Shown in pieces: positions 31,799 to 42,600 of a stretch of DNA of 64,000 nt. Numbering within the stretch: the stretch's first letter is position 1; each line of letters opens with the position of its first letter. Source of the stretch: Niebla homalea. Its lineage: Eukaryota; Ascomycota; Lecanoromycetes; Lecanorales; Ramalinaceae. Location: positions 310,001 through 374,000 of the forward strand of contig JAHGAU010000028.1 of NCBI GenBank assembly GCA_019925105.1, given 5' to 3'. The notes under the pieces were generated by a model. The model saw only the letters and a program-made list of their open reading frames with translations, searched no databases and had not been told where the DNA came from. The position numbers were made by a program, and so were the translations under genes.

Positions 31799-33038
31799 TG
31801 AGGTAATTTCATCATGATTGTCATATGGGAGAGACGCAGGAAAAGAATTCGTATAAACCATTTGAGGTAGTTTCAACTTTCTCGTGACATCGACTGAATG
31901 ACGTCCCAAAAAGGTTTTGTGCGGAGGACTTTGTAACATTTTGATGGTTCATGAGAAGGGGTAGAAACAAGACGTAGAATAGGAGGAGAATGATCTCATG
32001 TCATGGGATGAATGCACGCTTTTGCGTAGATCGCGCAACTGCAGTACATGTAAGGCAGGACCCGTGCTTGCCTGATCCTTGAATTGGCTCATCGACGAGA
32101 AAGTGTAATGATAAGGAAGGGTGCGATGATCTCAAAGATGATGCAAAAGAGGTCAGGAGCCCATTGCAATATAACGACGAAAGATCCTAATATTCTTACC
32201 AGGCGATCTTCGTCGATATGTTTCATTGCTCATACGCCTGTCCATGGCGGATTTGCTGTGCTGAAGACAGGTCTTGATTGGCGAGAGGTGAGGAGCAAGC
32301 TTTGCCGGTGTCGATGGGCAAGCCGCATTGACCGATAGGCTGAATGTGTAGGGTGAAGATTGCTTGACTGCCAAGCAGAGGCTGACTGGTTGCTCAACGA
32401 TTGAACAAATCACCTTCACATACTATGTGATTGGCGGCGGGAAAAGGGAGATAGATAGAGTGAAGAAGCTGTTTGCCCACATGGTCTCGTGTTAGACAGG
32501 ATTCACTCAAATAGCTTATCGTGGAATCAAATCGATGAGTGAGGTTGGTGCAAGAGAGCAAAGCAGCTGCTTGCTGCTGAATGGGTGAATCATTGGGAAG
32601 GTAAATGAGTCAAGGTCAAATGGGGTATCAAAGACAGCTGGAGGGCTATATAGGAGAAGAGAAGAAGGGGCAGGACATTGATGGTCGATGATGCGTGATA
32701 GGAGACTCACGCTTTGCCTTATGTATGAACGACAGATTGCACGACCAATGAAAGTCGTTGATGGTTGGAGAAGGATGAAAGAGGGAGGGCTGGAGTTGTG
32801 TTGCGGCTTTGATACTTACCAATGTCTTGGCGGGAGATTTTCCACTAAGCTTGATTGGATGTAGCGTGTCTATGTTGTAACACGCGGGGGCGGAGGCACC
32901 AGAGGCACCAGAGGGGCCAAGGGGGCTAAGGGGAACAGCTCCCAACTATCAGCGTTATCAACATACCGTCCACAGTAAGGATTTGACCCAGCTTGATCTG
33001 TTCTTATTCTCATATCAGAGCTGACTCAAGCTATAGCA
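31799..33038. promoter_or_regulatory. Divergent promoter region (Ars2 / TspO)
   Basis: About 1.2 kb between two divergent start codons. If Ars2 starts at 31939 the region is shorter. A triplicate of AGAGGCACC-like units occurs near 32897-32925 (GAGGCACCAGAGGCACCAGAGGGGCC). No coding frame with a domain is present. Confidence 0.35.
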
Positions 33039-33818
33039 ATGACTACTCATATACCCTCCCTGACGCTTCCTGCGGGCGTGTTTGCCCAGCCAGCTTCCTC
33101 AATCCTCTTGCCTGTCGCCGCCGGCATGGCCACCGGCTTCCTCTCTCAGCGTAAGCTGGTTGACGATCGAGGACAGCTGCTCCCGATGCTCACATTTCTC
33201 CAAAGCAAAGGTGACGCAGGGTAAATACCTCAGCTTGAAGCAGCCTCCTTACCGGCCTCCACCACAAGTATTTGGGCCTGTCTGGACAGGACTCTATGCT
33301 TTGATGGGATATGGTGCATATAGAGCGTGGAACACCGGCATGGCTTCCCTGAATCCTGAAACCATCGCCCTTACCAAGGCAAGTGTGTCGGACCAGGGAC
33401 AAGAAGCATGAATCTGATTGCTTCCGCTCGATAGCAAGGCGCGACCTTATACACCATTCAACTCGGGCTTAATCTTATTTGGATGCCGCTCTTCTTCGTC
33501 GCGAAGCGGCCGGTGGAAGCCACGGCCAATATCACTGCATTGACCGCGACGACCGCTTACTTGACCTACGTTTGGTCGCAGATCGATAGCACGGCTGCTT
33601 GGGCCATCTCTCCATATCTGGGATGGCTGGGCTTTGCAACTTATCTATGCGTGAGTCTACGGTCTTTGATACGCAAGAAGCCTCACGCTGATCATCTTGA
33701 ATTCTCATAGGCCGGGGCTGGACATTTGAATGGTTGGGACTTTTCCGACAAAGAGGCCAATCAGCCACCAAGCAATGGTCCAGACGGAACAAGCTATATC
33801 AACGAGAAGAAAGAGTAA
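33039..33818 (+). CDS. TspO/MBR family membrane protein (translocator protein)
   Basis: Four exons give 202 residues: 33039-33150, 33206-33378, 33435-33650 and 33711-33818. The junction FLSQ-PKVTQGKYLSLKQPP keeps the TspO pattern. The signature PPPQVFGPVWTGLYALMGYGAYRAW, NLIWMPLFF, and alternating hydrophobic helices fit the five-helix fold; the last helix is YLGWLGFATYLCAGAG. Intron 2 (33379-33434) appears to use a GC donor: AAG|GCAAGT joins directly to QGATLYTIQ. A GT alternative two codons downstream (AGT|GTGTCG) is weaker. Relatives sit in the mitochondrial outer membrane in eukaryotes and bind tetrapyrroles or sterols; location here is inferred. The C-terminal 30 residues are hydrophilic. 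Confidence 0.88.
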
Positions 33819-34185
33819 TGAAAGTATGAACGATGCAGCAATTGAAAAGGTGTTTTCGGTCAATGTATCAATTTGGCAAGCTATTCAATAAGCTTTTCCC
33901 CATAATTCAAATATTCTCAGATTCCTTTGAAACGTAAAAAATGTTGATGCGGATACATTTCAGAAGTGTGAGGGGCAAGACGCCGCCTAGGTGTATGCTT
34001 GACAAAAACCCAAGGGAGCTCATCGTCGAAGCAAGCACAGTATAATTGTGTGACTTGGCTGTGATATTCAGAAATAATTCATGTACCTGCCTAGATCAGC
34101 CTAGCGCTTTGCCTCCTCCTCTACCACCTCCCCACTCGTTGTCCTACGATATGAAGTCTTGCAATTGAGTCAAGACTATATCAGA
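33819..34185. other. Intergenic region, nothing notable
   Basis: About 370 bp between TspO and the threonine-aldolase gene. It holds AATAAGC near 33888 and an AATATTC near 33910 that could serve 3' end formation, and a CT-rich patch near 34110-34140 before the next start. Confidence 0.3.
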
Positions 34186-35634
34186 ATGACTCTCACAGCA
34201 GAAGCAGATGATTCTTCGATCAACATGAACGGCGTCAACGGCATCAATGGGCATCATAAACCTCCCGACTCGCCTTCACACAGTGCCTGGTCTGCTCCTG
34301 GCTCCGCAGAGTTCGACTTTCGCAGTATGCCACCCTTGATGCAGCATCCTTAGCATTCCCACAGTTCCATCGCGTTGGCAATGGCATACCCGAGGCCAAT
34401 CAGTTGATGTTCCCACCACGCAGGTGATGTTGTCACTACGCCAACTCCCTCCATGCTGGCAGCGGTCGCCAACACAACCCTCCTCGACGACGTCTTCGGC
34501 GAAGATCCCACCACCAACGAGCTCGAAAGCTGGATCGCTGATCTGACAGGCCACGAAGCCGCGCTGCTCGTCATGAGCGGAACAATGGGTAACCAGCTGA
34601 GCATGCGCACCCACCTCGGTGGCCCTCCCCACAGCATCGTCACCGACGCTCGATCACACATAATGGGCTGGTAATTCTTTCCATTCCCTTCCCAAAAACC
34701 CTAGCCTTGTACGGAAACCCCCCAGATTACCCGTTCAAATCCTTGCCCCCTTCCCCCCCTCCCCCTCGCGCCTAATCCTAACACCCACAACCAGGGAAGC
34801 GGGCGGCCTCGCATCCCTCTCCTCCGCCCTCGCCATCCCCATCTCCCCAGCCAACACCCACCACCTCACCCTCTCCGACATCCAACACCACACCATCCTC
34901 TCCCCCGACATCCACGCCTGCCCCACCCGCCTCATCTCCCTCGAAAACACCCTCGCCGGCACCATCCTCCCCTTGCGGACGCCCGCGCCATCAGCCACTG
35001 GGCCCGCTCGCAGGAACCCCCCATCCCCTGCCACCTGGACGGCGCGCGGCTGTGGGAAGCCGTGGCGGCGGGCGCGGGATCGCTGGCGGAGTACTGCGCC
35101 TGCTTCGAGAGCGTGAGCCTCTGCTTCTCCAAGGGGCTGGGCGCGCCCATCGGATCGATGATCGTGGGGAGCAATACGTTCATCACCCGAGCGAGACATG
35201 TGCGCAAGATGATCGGGGGCGGGACCCGGCAATCCGGCGTCATCGCCGCGCCCGCGAGGGTTGCGGTCGAGGACACGTTTTTGAGAGGGAGGTTGGCGGC
35301 GAGTCATGAGCGCGCGAGGGAGATTGCGGCGATGTGGGAGGCTAAGGGGGGGAGGTTGGAGAAGGGTTGCGAGACCAATATGGTCTGGTTGGATTTGGCC
35401 GAGGCGGGGGTTAGTAAGGAGAGATTTGTGGAGGAAGGAGTGAAGGCGGGGGTGAAGGTTATGGGGGGAAGATTGGTGGTGCATTATCAGATCGGCAAGG
35501 AAGGGCTGAGGAGGTTGGGGAGGGTGATGGATGCGGTATTGGGAGGCGGTGGAGTGAAGGTCGAAGGGGGATCGAAGGAAGCGAAAATTATCGAGAAAGA
35601 GGCCGAGCAGATCAGAGATGTGGAGGCTGAATGA
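34186..35634 (+). pseudogene. Low-specificity L-threonine aldolase, with an apparent one-base frameshift
   Basis: Proposed exons 34186-34324, 34424-34670 and 34795-35634. The first junction gives FDFRSDVVTTPTPSM, the second gives IMGWEAGGLASL; both are exact family matches. The fold-type I PLP enzyme signature is present, with DDVFGEDPTTNELE, HLDGARLWEA and the PLP lysine in FSKGLGAPIGS. Inside exon 3 the frame changes at a CCCC run (34969-34972): ISLENTLAGTILP is in one frame and LADARAISHWARSQ in the next. One extra C would join them. Both sides are intact, so this is either a sequencing error in a C run or a recent loss of function. The enzyme cleaves threonine to glycine and acetaldehyde. 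I describe it as a broken reading frame, but a consensus error is at least as likely. Confidence 0.8.
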
Positions 35635-35864
35635 TATAAGAAGGTAAGGACAAGTCTTTAGGCCTACGTTGGATACGTTCGATATGATGTTGAAGTAAAG
35701 ACCATCTGAATGAGATAATTGTTAGGCTTGCAAGATAGCTATATTTATTCCTTGACGATATATATCCTCTGACGCAGTCTCCCAATGCAATTCCCTCTCA
35801 TCTCAAAAGCGCTTCTTCCGGGACTCCGCGCTCCAACCATAAATCATATCCTCATCAAATACCA

Positions 35865-37379
35865 TCATTCAACTTTCACAACGACCTTCCCTGCCGAATC
35901 GATCCACCTAGCACCCACTCCTCTCACTCTATGCTTCCCAGCCAGAAACAACACCAGCCAGACGTACTCAATGACCTCTCCCCAGCAGTAAACCAAGGCA
36001 ACATCCACCCTCTTCTCCATCTCACCGCCTTCCTCCGGCATCAAGTTCTCCTTATCACTCCCACTTTCACCCCGCCTTTCCCGGCGACCTCCCTCTATCG
36101 CTGCAGGCATTGTTTCCCTTGCGCACCTAACACCCCATCCGGCCTTCCCCTTCCCCACATACTCCATCAAATACCGCCAGAACTTCACTTTCCTGCCTTC
36201 ATCCATCGCACTCAGTGGGATGCGCCAGTGGCCTCTCTCCAGCTTTGCTACAGCCCTACTGAACAAGCCCGGTGACAGTTTATAGCGTTGCAGGGCGGGC
36301 ACCTTGAAGAGGACGTAAAGGTCCTTTGTGAGGCTTGTTTTGAAAGAACTTTTGCTCACAGGGGGACGTGGGGGCTCGATGAGGAGTGGAAGGTCTGAGA
36401 GGGCGATGCTTGGTGAGGCGGATGGTGGGACATTGTCTTGGCTGGACGAGGGGACGAGGGGGGCGAAGGGCAGCGGAGACGAGGGGCGTTCGTCGTGGTG
36501 GGCGTCTTTTGATGGTGGTTGTAGAGATGGAGAAGTTTGCCGCGCTCGTTTTTGAGTCGGTGGGAATGTTGGTAAGGGAAGCACTGTCTGGTCTTGGCTC
36601 GACGAGGCAGCAGTGGGTGTGAGGCTTTCTGACGATAGATTGTCTAGAGGATTCGTTGACGGCGGAGACGGGGAGCTTCGTCGCGGTCGCTTTGTGGAAG
36701 GCGATGAGGGAGGTTTGTCCGATGAAGGCGAAGTTGATTGGAATGGCCGCTTTGTCGGCAAAATAGGAGAGCTGGCTGTGCGATGCTCATCGGAACTGCT
36801 TTGTTGGGGTTGGGAGTCTGGGACGACACTTGGTGGGGTCTGCCATGAATCTGATTGCGTTCTACGTAGTAGCTGTTTGCACTTGGATGCCACAGCAGAA
36901 GATGCGACCTTGTTATCTGGTGCAGTCCGGGGCCGAGGAGGGAATGGCGTACGTTCCACAAGAAGCGTCGGTGTTTCTTTAACGCCTGTCCAAGGCTGCA
37001 CTGGCGAGGCAACGGCTGCATTGGCCGCCACAGGGGTCTCTAGCGGTCTCTTGAGAGTCGAAACATGGGCGGGTGTGATGGCTTTGAGCTCTTCCAGCAA
37101 GGTGACACGCGTTTTTGCTTGACCATGGCTTGGAGGGATTGATGTTTGGATCGGACAAGCATCTCGCTCCTCCTGGAATGGATCTGATGGGAAGGACGTG
37201 AACAATTCAATGCTTTCATGTATTATAGAGTTCGTGGTCTTCCCAATGTTTCGTGATATAGCATGCGTGGAGACGGGTTCAAAGGTCAATAGACCTCGAG
37301 CTTCTCTGCGATATCGCTCGTCGTCTGACCCTCGACTTGGTCCTGAGATATGGACCAAGATTTCCGTCTGAGGTGGCAT
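35865..37379 (-). CDS. Uncharacterised, mostly disordered 504-residue protein
   Basis: A single frame. I favour the ATG at 37379 (MPPQTEILVHISGPSR) over one four codons upstream at 37391, because the segment starting MPPQTEIL looks like the conserved beginning of a fungal family I have seen without a name. Residues 1-60 look ordered (ILVHISGPSRGSDDERYRR). The middle (about 120-340) is Ser/Pro-rich with basic patches KRPRRSSPS and TQKRARQTSPS that could be nuclear localisation signals. The C-terminal 150 residues form a second ordered block (LYVLFKVPALQRYKLSPG, then VIEYVWLVLFLAGKHRV). It is convergent with threonine aldolase and divergent from the aldose epimerase gene. Function unknown; a nuclear role is only a guess from the basic patches. 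Confidence 0.72.
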   Translation of the reverse strand: MPPQTEILVHISGPSRGSDDERYRREARGLLTFEPVSTHAISRNIGKTTNSIIHESIELFTSFPSDPFQEERDACPIQTSIPPSHGQAKTRVTLLEELKAITPAHVSTLKRPLETPVAANAAVASPVQPWTGVKETPTLLVERTPFPPRPRTAPDNKVASSAVASKCKQLLRRTQSDSWQTPPSVVPDSQPQQSSSDEHRTASSPILPTKRPFQSTSPSSDKPPSSPSTKRPRRSSPSPPSTNPLDNLSSESLTPTAASSSQDQTVLPLPTFPPTQKRARQTSPSLQPPSKDAHHDERPSSPLPFAPLVPSSSQDNVPPSASPSIALSDLPLLIEPPRPPVSKSSFKTSLTKDLYVLFKVPALQRYKLSPGLFSRAVAKLERGHWRIPLSAMDEGRKVKFWRYLMEYVGKGKAGWGVRCARETMPAAIEGGRRERRGESGSDKENLMPEEGGEMEKRVDVALVYCWGEVIEYVWLVLFLAGKHRVRGVGARWIDSAGKVVVKVE

Positions 37380-38194
37380 GGTTGTCTTCACTCATTTTGA
37401 GAGCGTACTTGTTGGAAGAATGGGAGAGATTGATAGGGAAGACTCCTGAGTCCTCACGTAATATGTACTGGTAAGTGCCACGGAAGCATATTCGACCATG
37501 AAGGCATGAAGTGTAATGCCGGAAGGGAGGACCAAGCGCCTTCCGCGAAAATACGACCTCACGTGATGGTCAATTAGGTGGCATTGGCATTGGCATATTA
37601 ATCATTTTCTCTCGATCCCTTTTTGACTTTAATGAGCCTAAAATGAGCCACGGTAATCTTTATCCGCACACTTGATCACTCCACCCAAGCAGATCGACAT
37701 TGATGCGGTGTCAGCTTCCATTTGGTTGCCATTACTGAGGCTTCACGCCTTGCAAAAGGTACAGCAACGGCCATCTTGAGCATCATCGACGACACTTATC
37801 CCGCGTCTGCCGAATCAAGACCATTGGCGGACCATGATCGTCGGCTTCACGCGAGACTTTGGCAGTGGATTTTGGGGCTAATCCTCTTTTGAAATTCCGT
37901 GTTCATGATAATGCCAAGATTCGAAGAAAGATCGAAGAGCAGCCGTGCTTCTGTGCATTTCCTGCCACTATGACGAGGTCGGTAAGGAGTGAGAGGTAAT
38001 AGTATGATTCCGAGATGAGGGGTAGGCCTGAACAAGATTGGTTCGTGGATCTTGCCCGCTCTCGTGCATGTTCTGGCCTTGAACTCTGCAATTACCGTCA
38101 TCTATATAGTCTCCAAACATGGACGTTCTTTGGCGGTTCGACGTGGATCAATCAGTGTCCTCCAGCTTCTGTAGTTTCCTGAATTCGTCTCGTC
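37380..38194. promoter_or_regulatory. Divergent promoter region (orphan / aldose 1-epimerase)
   Basis: About 800 bp between divergent genes. It holds a short GGCATTGGCATTGGCAT triplicate near 37581-37597. No coding frame with a domain was seen. Confidence 0.3.
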
Positions 38195-39659
38195 ATGCAT
38201 CAATTTTCGTGGCCAGTCGGCATAGCACTAGCTATCTTGTCTTTAGCCGAAGCAGAAGAAAACAACAATCTAAAGAAGTATAATGTGACCGCGCCTGGCA
38301 TCACTGCTTCATATATTGCCTATGGAGCACGATTGACCAACCTCTATGTCGAAGACAAGCATAGAACGACGCAAGACGTGGTTCTGGGGTACGATCAAGG
38401 ATCAGGCTATGTGAATGATACCGAGAACGAGCATACCTACTTTGGGGCCGTCAGTAAGTTCAAATCGATCGCACGGTCCGAATGGAAAAATGGAGACCAC
38501 GACACTCGGGGTATGCTGGACATGGGCTGACCGTTAGTAGTTGGGCGATATGCAGGCCGAATGAAGAACGGTAAGTAGATCTCAGAGACGATTCCACCAG
38601 GTTTCAAGACTATTTGGAGTTTCAGTATCGCTTGAAACAATACCGGGTACACACTTTATATGGGTGACCAATACCAGACACATTTTAACGAGTTTAATCA
38701 TTGTTTTCGCAGTATTCTATTGTGTGAAGCAATGCTGAGACTCCGCTTTTTACTTAGGCACCTTCAGTCTTAACGGACAGACAACGCACGTGACCGAGAA
38801 CGAAAACGACGGCCACGATTCACTCCACGGTGGGACAGTTGGGTATGACCAGCGTAACTGGACTGTGGTTTCCCACAATCAGACCAGCATCACCTTCATG
38901 CTCGAGGACGATGGCTTTGAAGGATATCCGGGCCGTGTTGTGAATTACGCGACTTTCTCAGTGACTCATGCGAATGATACTACAGATGGTCCTTCATTGA
39001 CTTCCAGATTGGTCTCAATACCGCTTGATGGGCCAACGCCAATCATGCTGACGACTCATCCATACTTCAACCTCAATGCGTTTGTTGACCCCACACGGCC
39101 TGATATCTTGGATCACACGCTACATATGCCATACTCTCAACGGTATGTCGAGATCGACAATATTGAAGTCGCCACAGGCGAGCTCGGTGTCGTGAATGGC
39201 GACGGCGGTGATGGCTTGCTGGATTTCACTGATCCCGCAACACTCGGCCATAGCATCAATGCGAACGTACAGGAATGCGGTTTCAATTGCACGGGCATTG
39301 ACACGAACTTCATCATCGATCGGCCACGCACCGCTGGTGACGACTCCACGGCATTGAATGTTCTGTCTCTGTCATCAAACGTCACTGGAATCAAATTCGA
39401 TCTCTACACGAACCAGCAGGCACTGATTGTGTATACGTGCAACAAGCTGACCGGCTCCATCCCGCTCAAAAAAGGCCAGCAGCACTCGCAAAACGACAGC
39501 ACCGTCTCTGCAATGGAGCATGGCTGTGTTGCGATTGAGACACAGGGATGGATTGACGGCGTGAATCACCCTGAGTGGGGCCAGGAAGAGTATCAGGTAT
39601 ACGCACCGAACACGCCACCAGCAGTCATGTGGGTGAAGTATATGTTTGGGTTGGTCTGA
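38195..39659 (+). CDS. Secreted aldose 1-epimerase (galactose mutarotase family)
   Basis: Three exons, 38195-38453, 38541-38570 and 38758-39659, give 396 residues. Exon 2 is only 30 nt but is required: it supplies IGRYAGRMKN, the family GRxAxR motif, and both junctions are phase 1 with GTAAGT donors. Residues 1-20 form a signal peptide (WPVGIALAILSLAEA). Active-site elements are present: histidine in SLHGGTVGYD, histidine in THPYFNLNA and the glutamate base in CVAIETQGW. Several N-x-S/T sites occur, such as NQTS, NDTT and NCTG, as expected for a secreted glycoprotein. The enzyme interconverts alpha and beta anomers of hexoses; here it would act outside the cell or in the wall. Next to it lies a long gene-free stretch. 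Confidence 0.92.
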
Positions 39660-42600
39660 TGGCTCGCTTGTTACCTGGAAGCGGCTTTGGTGGGTCGCTT
39701 CGGTAACTCTTTAGAGTATTAGATTCTTGAATGATTAGGGGTGCCCATAGCTCACATGAAGCCGGCAGCGTCGAGACGATCACAGCCAAAGCTTAGAAGC
39801 AGGAGAAGCTTATAATATAATCCTCATCTGATCTCGGTGTCAGTCAGCAGAAAGAATGTCTGGTTTCATCTCCGTGCACTATCTTACTCCCAGTCGAATA
39901 CGTTTCTTTTATTGCCATCCATGTTCAGGAAATGTCATTTTGTAGTAAACACTGCTGGCTCTACGTTCCAGACAATTTCATTGAGTATCTTCAAGATCTT
40001 GTGATGTTATTGCAACTGCTTTCATCGAGATCTAGGGTTGCATATCTTCGCAGAGGTTTGTTAACTCCACATTGCAAATGTACTCGTTGATTGTCTCAAA
40101 GTTCCATATCGGAAGACGCAATAATGGCTCCTTGTTCTCTTGCTCCGGGAGCAGATGCTGAGGCTCTTCAGTCGGCTTAACATGGAGCGTGCGCCGGGGT
40201 AATCGCCGCTTCTACGCTTCGGAACACCTCTCACGCTTGGTCTGACAGGTGGACAACCGCCGGTTCAGCGGCCGGGTACTCTCCAAGTAGATAGGATCGC
40301 TTTGGATCTGCGTGCCAACCCATCTCTCGTCTTCATTTCAATGAGTGCCAGAGGTCATAAAGGATCTTGGCCAGAAAATGAGGCTCCAAAAATAAGGCGG
40401 ACGTGGCATGAACAGCAGATATGATCTTGCCGAAAGAGGTGCCCGAATTCTGATGCACAAAAGTTTCAGCAACAATAGACTTGCATATGACAAAAGGTCA
40501 TTCACGCCATACTCCGCGCTTCGAAGCCTTCTGATTTGCTTGAAGAGCATGGCTGGAAGCAACTCCGTAGAGAGATACATAGTATGGCAACATGGTTGTT
40601 CTCACACAATGAGGGCTCGGACACTGCAAAAGATGTAGAACCCACGCCAATCAGCCCCTGCCCCCAATTCAATTGGCCGATACCAGCTTAGGGGGAGTGC
40701 ATTCGTGGTCATCTGCTCCCTCCGCGCATGACTCATCTCTCATACTTGTCAATCAAACCTTGAGAGAGAAGTTTTAGAAGGCTGGAGCATCAAAGTCGGT
40801 GAGGGAGTTCGGGGAATCCGGCTTGATCGACAACGCACATGGCGAGTTGAAGACGCGTCGCTTCAGGATATTTATGGAGTATTGGACACACTCAGCAAAT
40901 CGGACATCTGCCCGATCTCGTGGCAAATAAGCAGTAAAGTGAATAAATTGGACTGCCAGATTGCGGCATAAGCGAGACGTAGCCGGCCCGAAGCGTGAAG
41001 CTGCCCTGCCCCCATAGCGCTTTACACGAATGCTGCATCTTGTTGTTGATGAAGCGTTTTGTGATTGGAGATTGTTAATTTTGGATGACAAGAGGTACAG
41101 GGTCCAAGGACGATGTGGTATCTCGGTGACCATAAGCATGCAGGGTGACGGGCTGATGTACCGACGGTAGCAGGTAGATCCAAGAGCCGATCATTTGGAA
41201 GAGGCGCTGAGACAATCTTGAATTTTGGGAAAGATGCATAGGAAAACAATGTCAGCAGCTGAGGAGAGATGACAGGTCCTAGAAGGCAAGGTGCATAGAG
41301 CTGCCTGATTAAGTTGCCAACGCCGGGAATTCAAGTGCCTGTTGTGAGTTGTGACGCATAGTGAGACTGGAGGGGGTAAAGATTCTCGGATATTCATCCA
41401 CTACTTGTTACGGCGCATCCACAGCATCCACAGCATCCATGGCTACCCGCAAACGCATTGCATGGGTAAGTAAAGGGCGGATAATCAAGTGGACCAAGCT
41501 TCGCTGGCATGGAGGGACGGAAAATTGTCCGCAGGCCACGCTGACATGAATAATGATGTGCACCGAATCTGACGGTGAAGTACATTGTGACCTGTGCCGG
41601 TCATTCTGGAGGTCTCCATCCATGCGAACGTAAGAACTAGGTAAGAAGGAAGAAGAAGAAGCAGAAGAAGAGGGAGTGCGGATCGGCTTGCCCCTTGGGC
41701 GTGCAAATCGGAATGGCTCCCTAGAGGCGTCCGTCCTTTTAAGGGCGTGAAGTGACGATTGCGAGTCGAAAGCGTGGACTGAATCTGATTGGATCGCTTG
41801 ACAGGCAATCTGCACAGTCACACTCCCCCCCCAGACTCAGTAACATATTCGCATTACCTGATGGTTTGGTATCAGAGATTCCGAGCCAAAGGTGAAAAGA
41901 CTACTTGCGATGCGACGCGAGTGGGTCAAGGACTCGAGGGTGAAGGGAGAAGCTAGTTTTAGTCGGCAAAAAAGAATTTGCTACGACCGCTTTTGTCTCG
42001 AATGCGCTGGAGTAGGCTGGGGTTCCACGTTTTTATGCCACGAGGTCGAGCAGTGAGTTTGGGGGGCGCTGACGCAAGGCCTAGGGGTGCTTAGAGAATC
42101 GCAGCAATCGGAGTAGAGAAGTGGGTAAGCCACCAAGCGCCTGTCTGCGGGCCTTTAGCTGCCTACAGCCTAACGCTGTTTAGTGCAGTTCTAGACTTTT
42201 CGCAAGGGGGGACCATTATTACGATAGTCAATGTTTGAAAAGGTCGCCAATATGGTACGGACGTACTCTCTCAATAGAGTAGATCGTTGCTGATGGGATC
42301 ATGGAAAACAGGAAGCAGGCGCGCGTGGCGGATGAGGTGGTGATAGAAGCATTGCAGGATGAGGAGAAAGAAGGACATCAGCAGAAGTCAAGTACCTGGG
42401 TACCTATTCCGTAGATGTCATGTGCATGTGGTTGTAGTGGTAGTGACTCTGATCGTACCTTGGCTCAGTGGCTGTCACTGCAGGCCCCTCAATAAGCATT
42501 CCGTAGCTTATTCCGTACGGAATAGAGATAGGTAGAAACATCGGCCGAATAATTTTGAGCATGGAGGATGCAGGGCAAGGAAGAACGGCAGATCGGTTCA

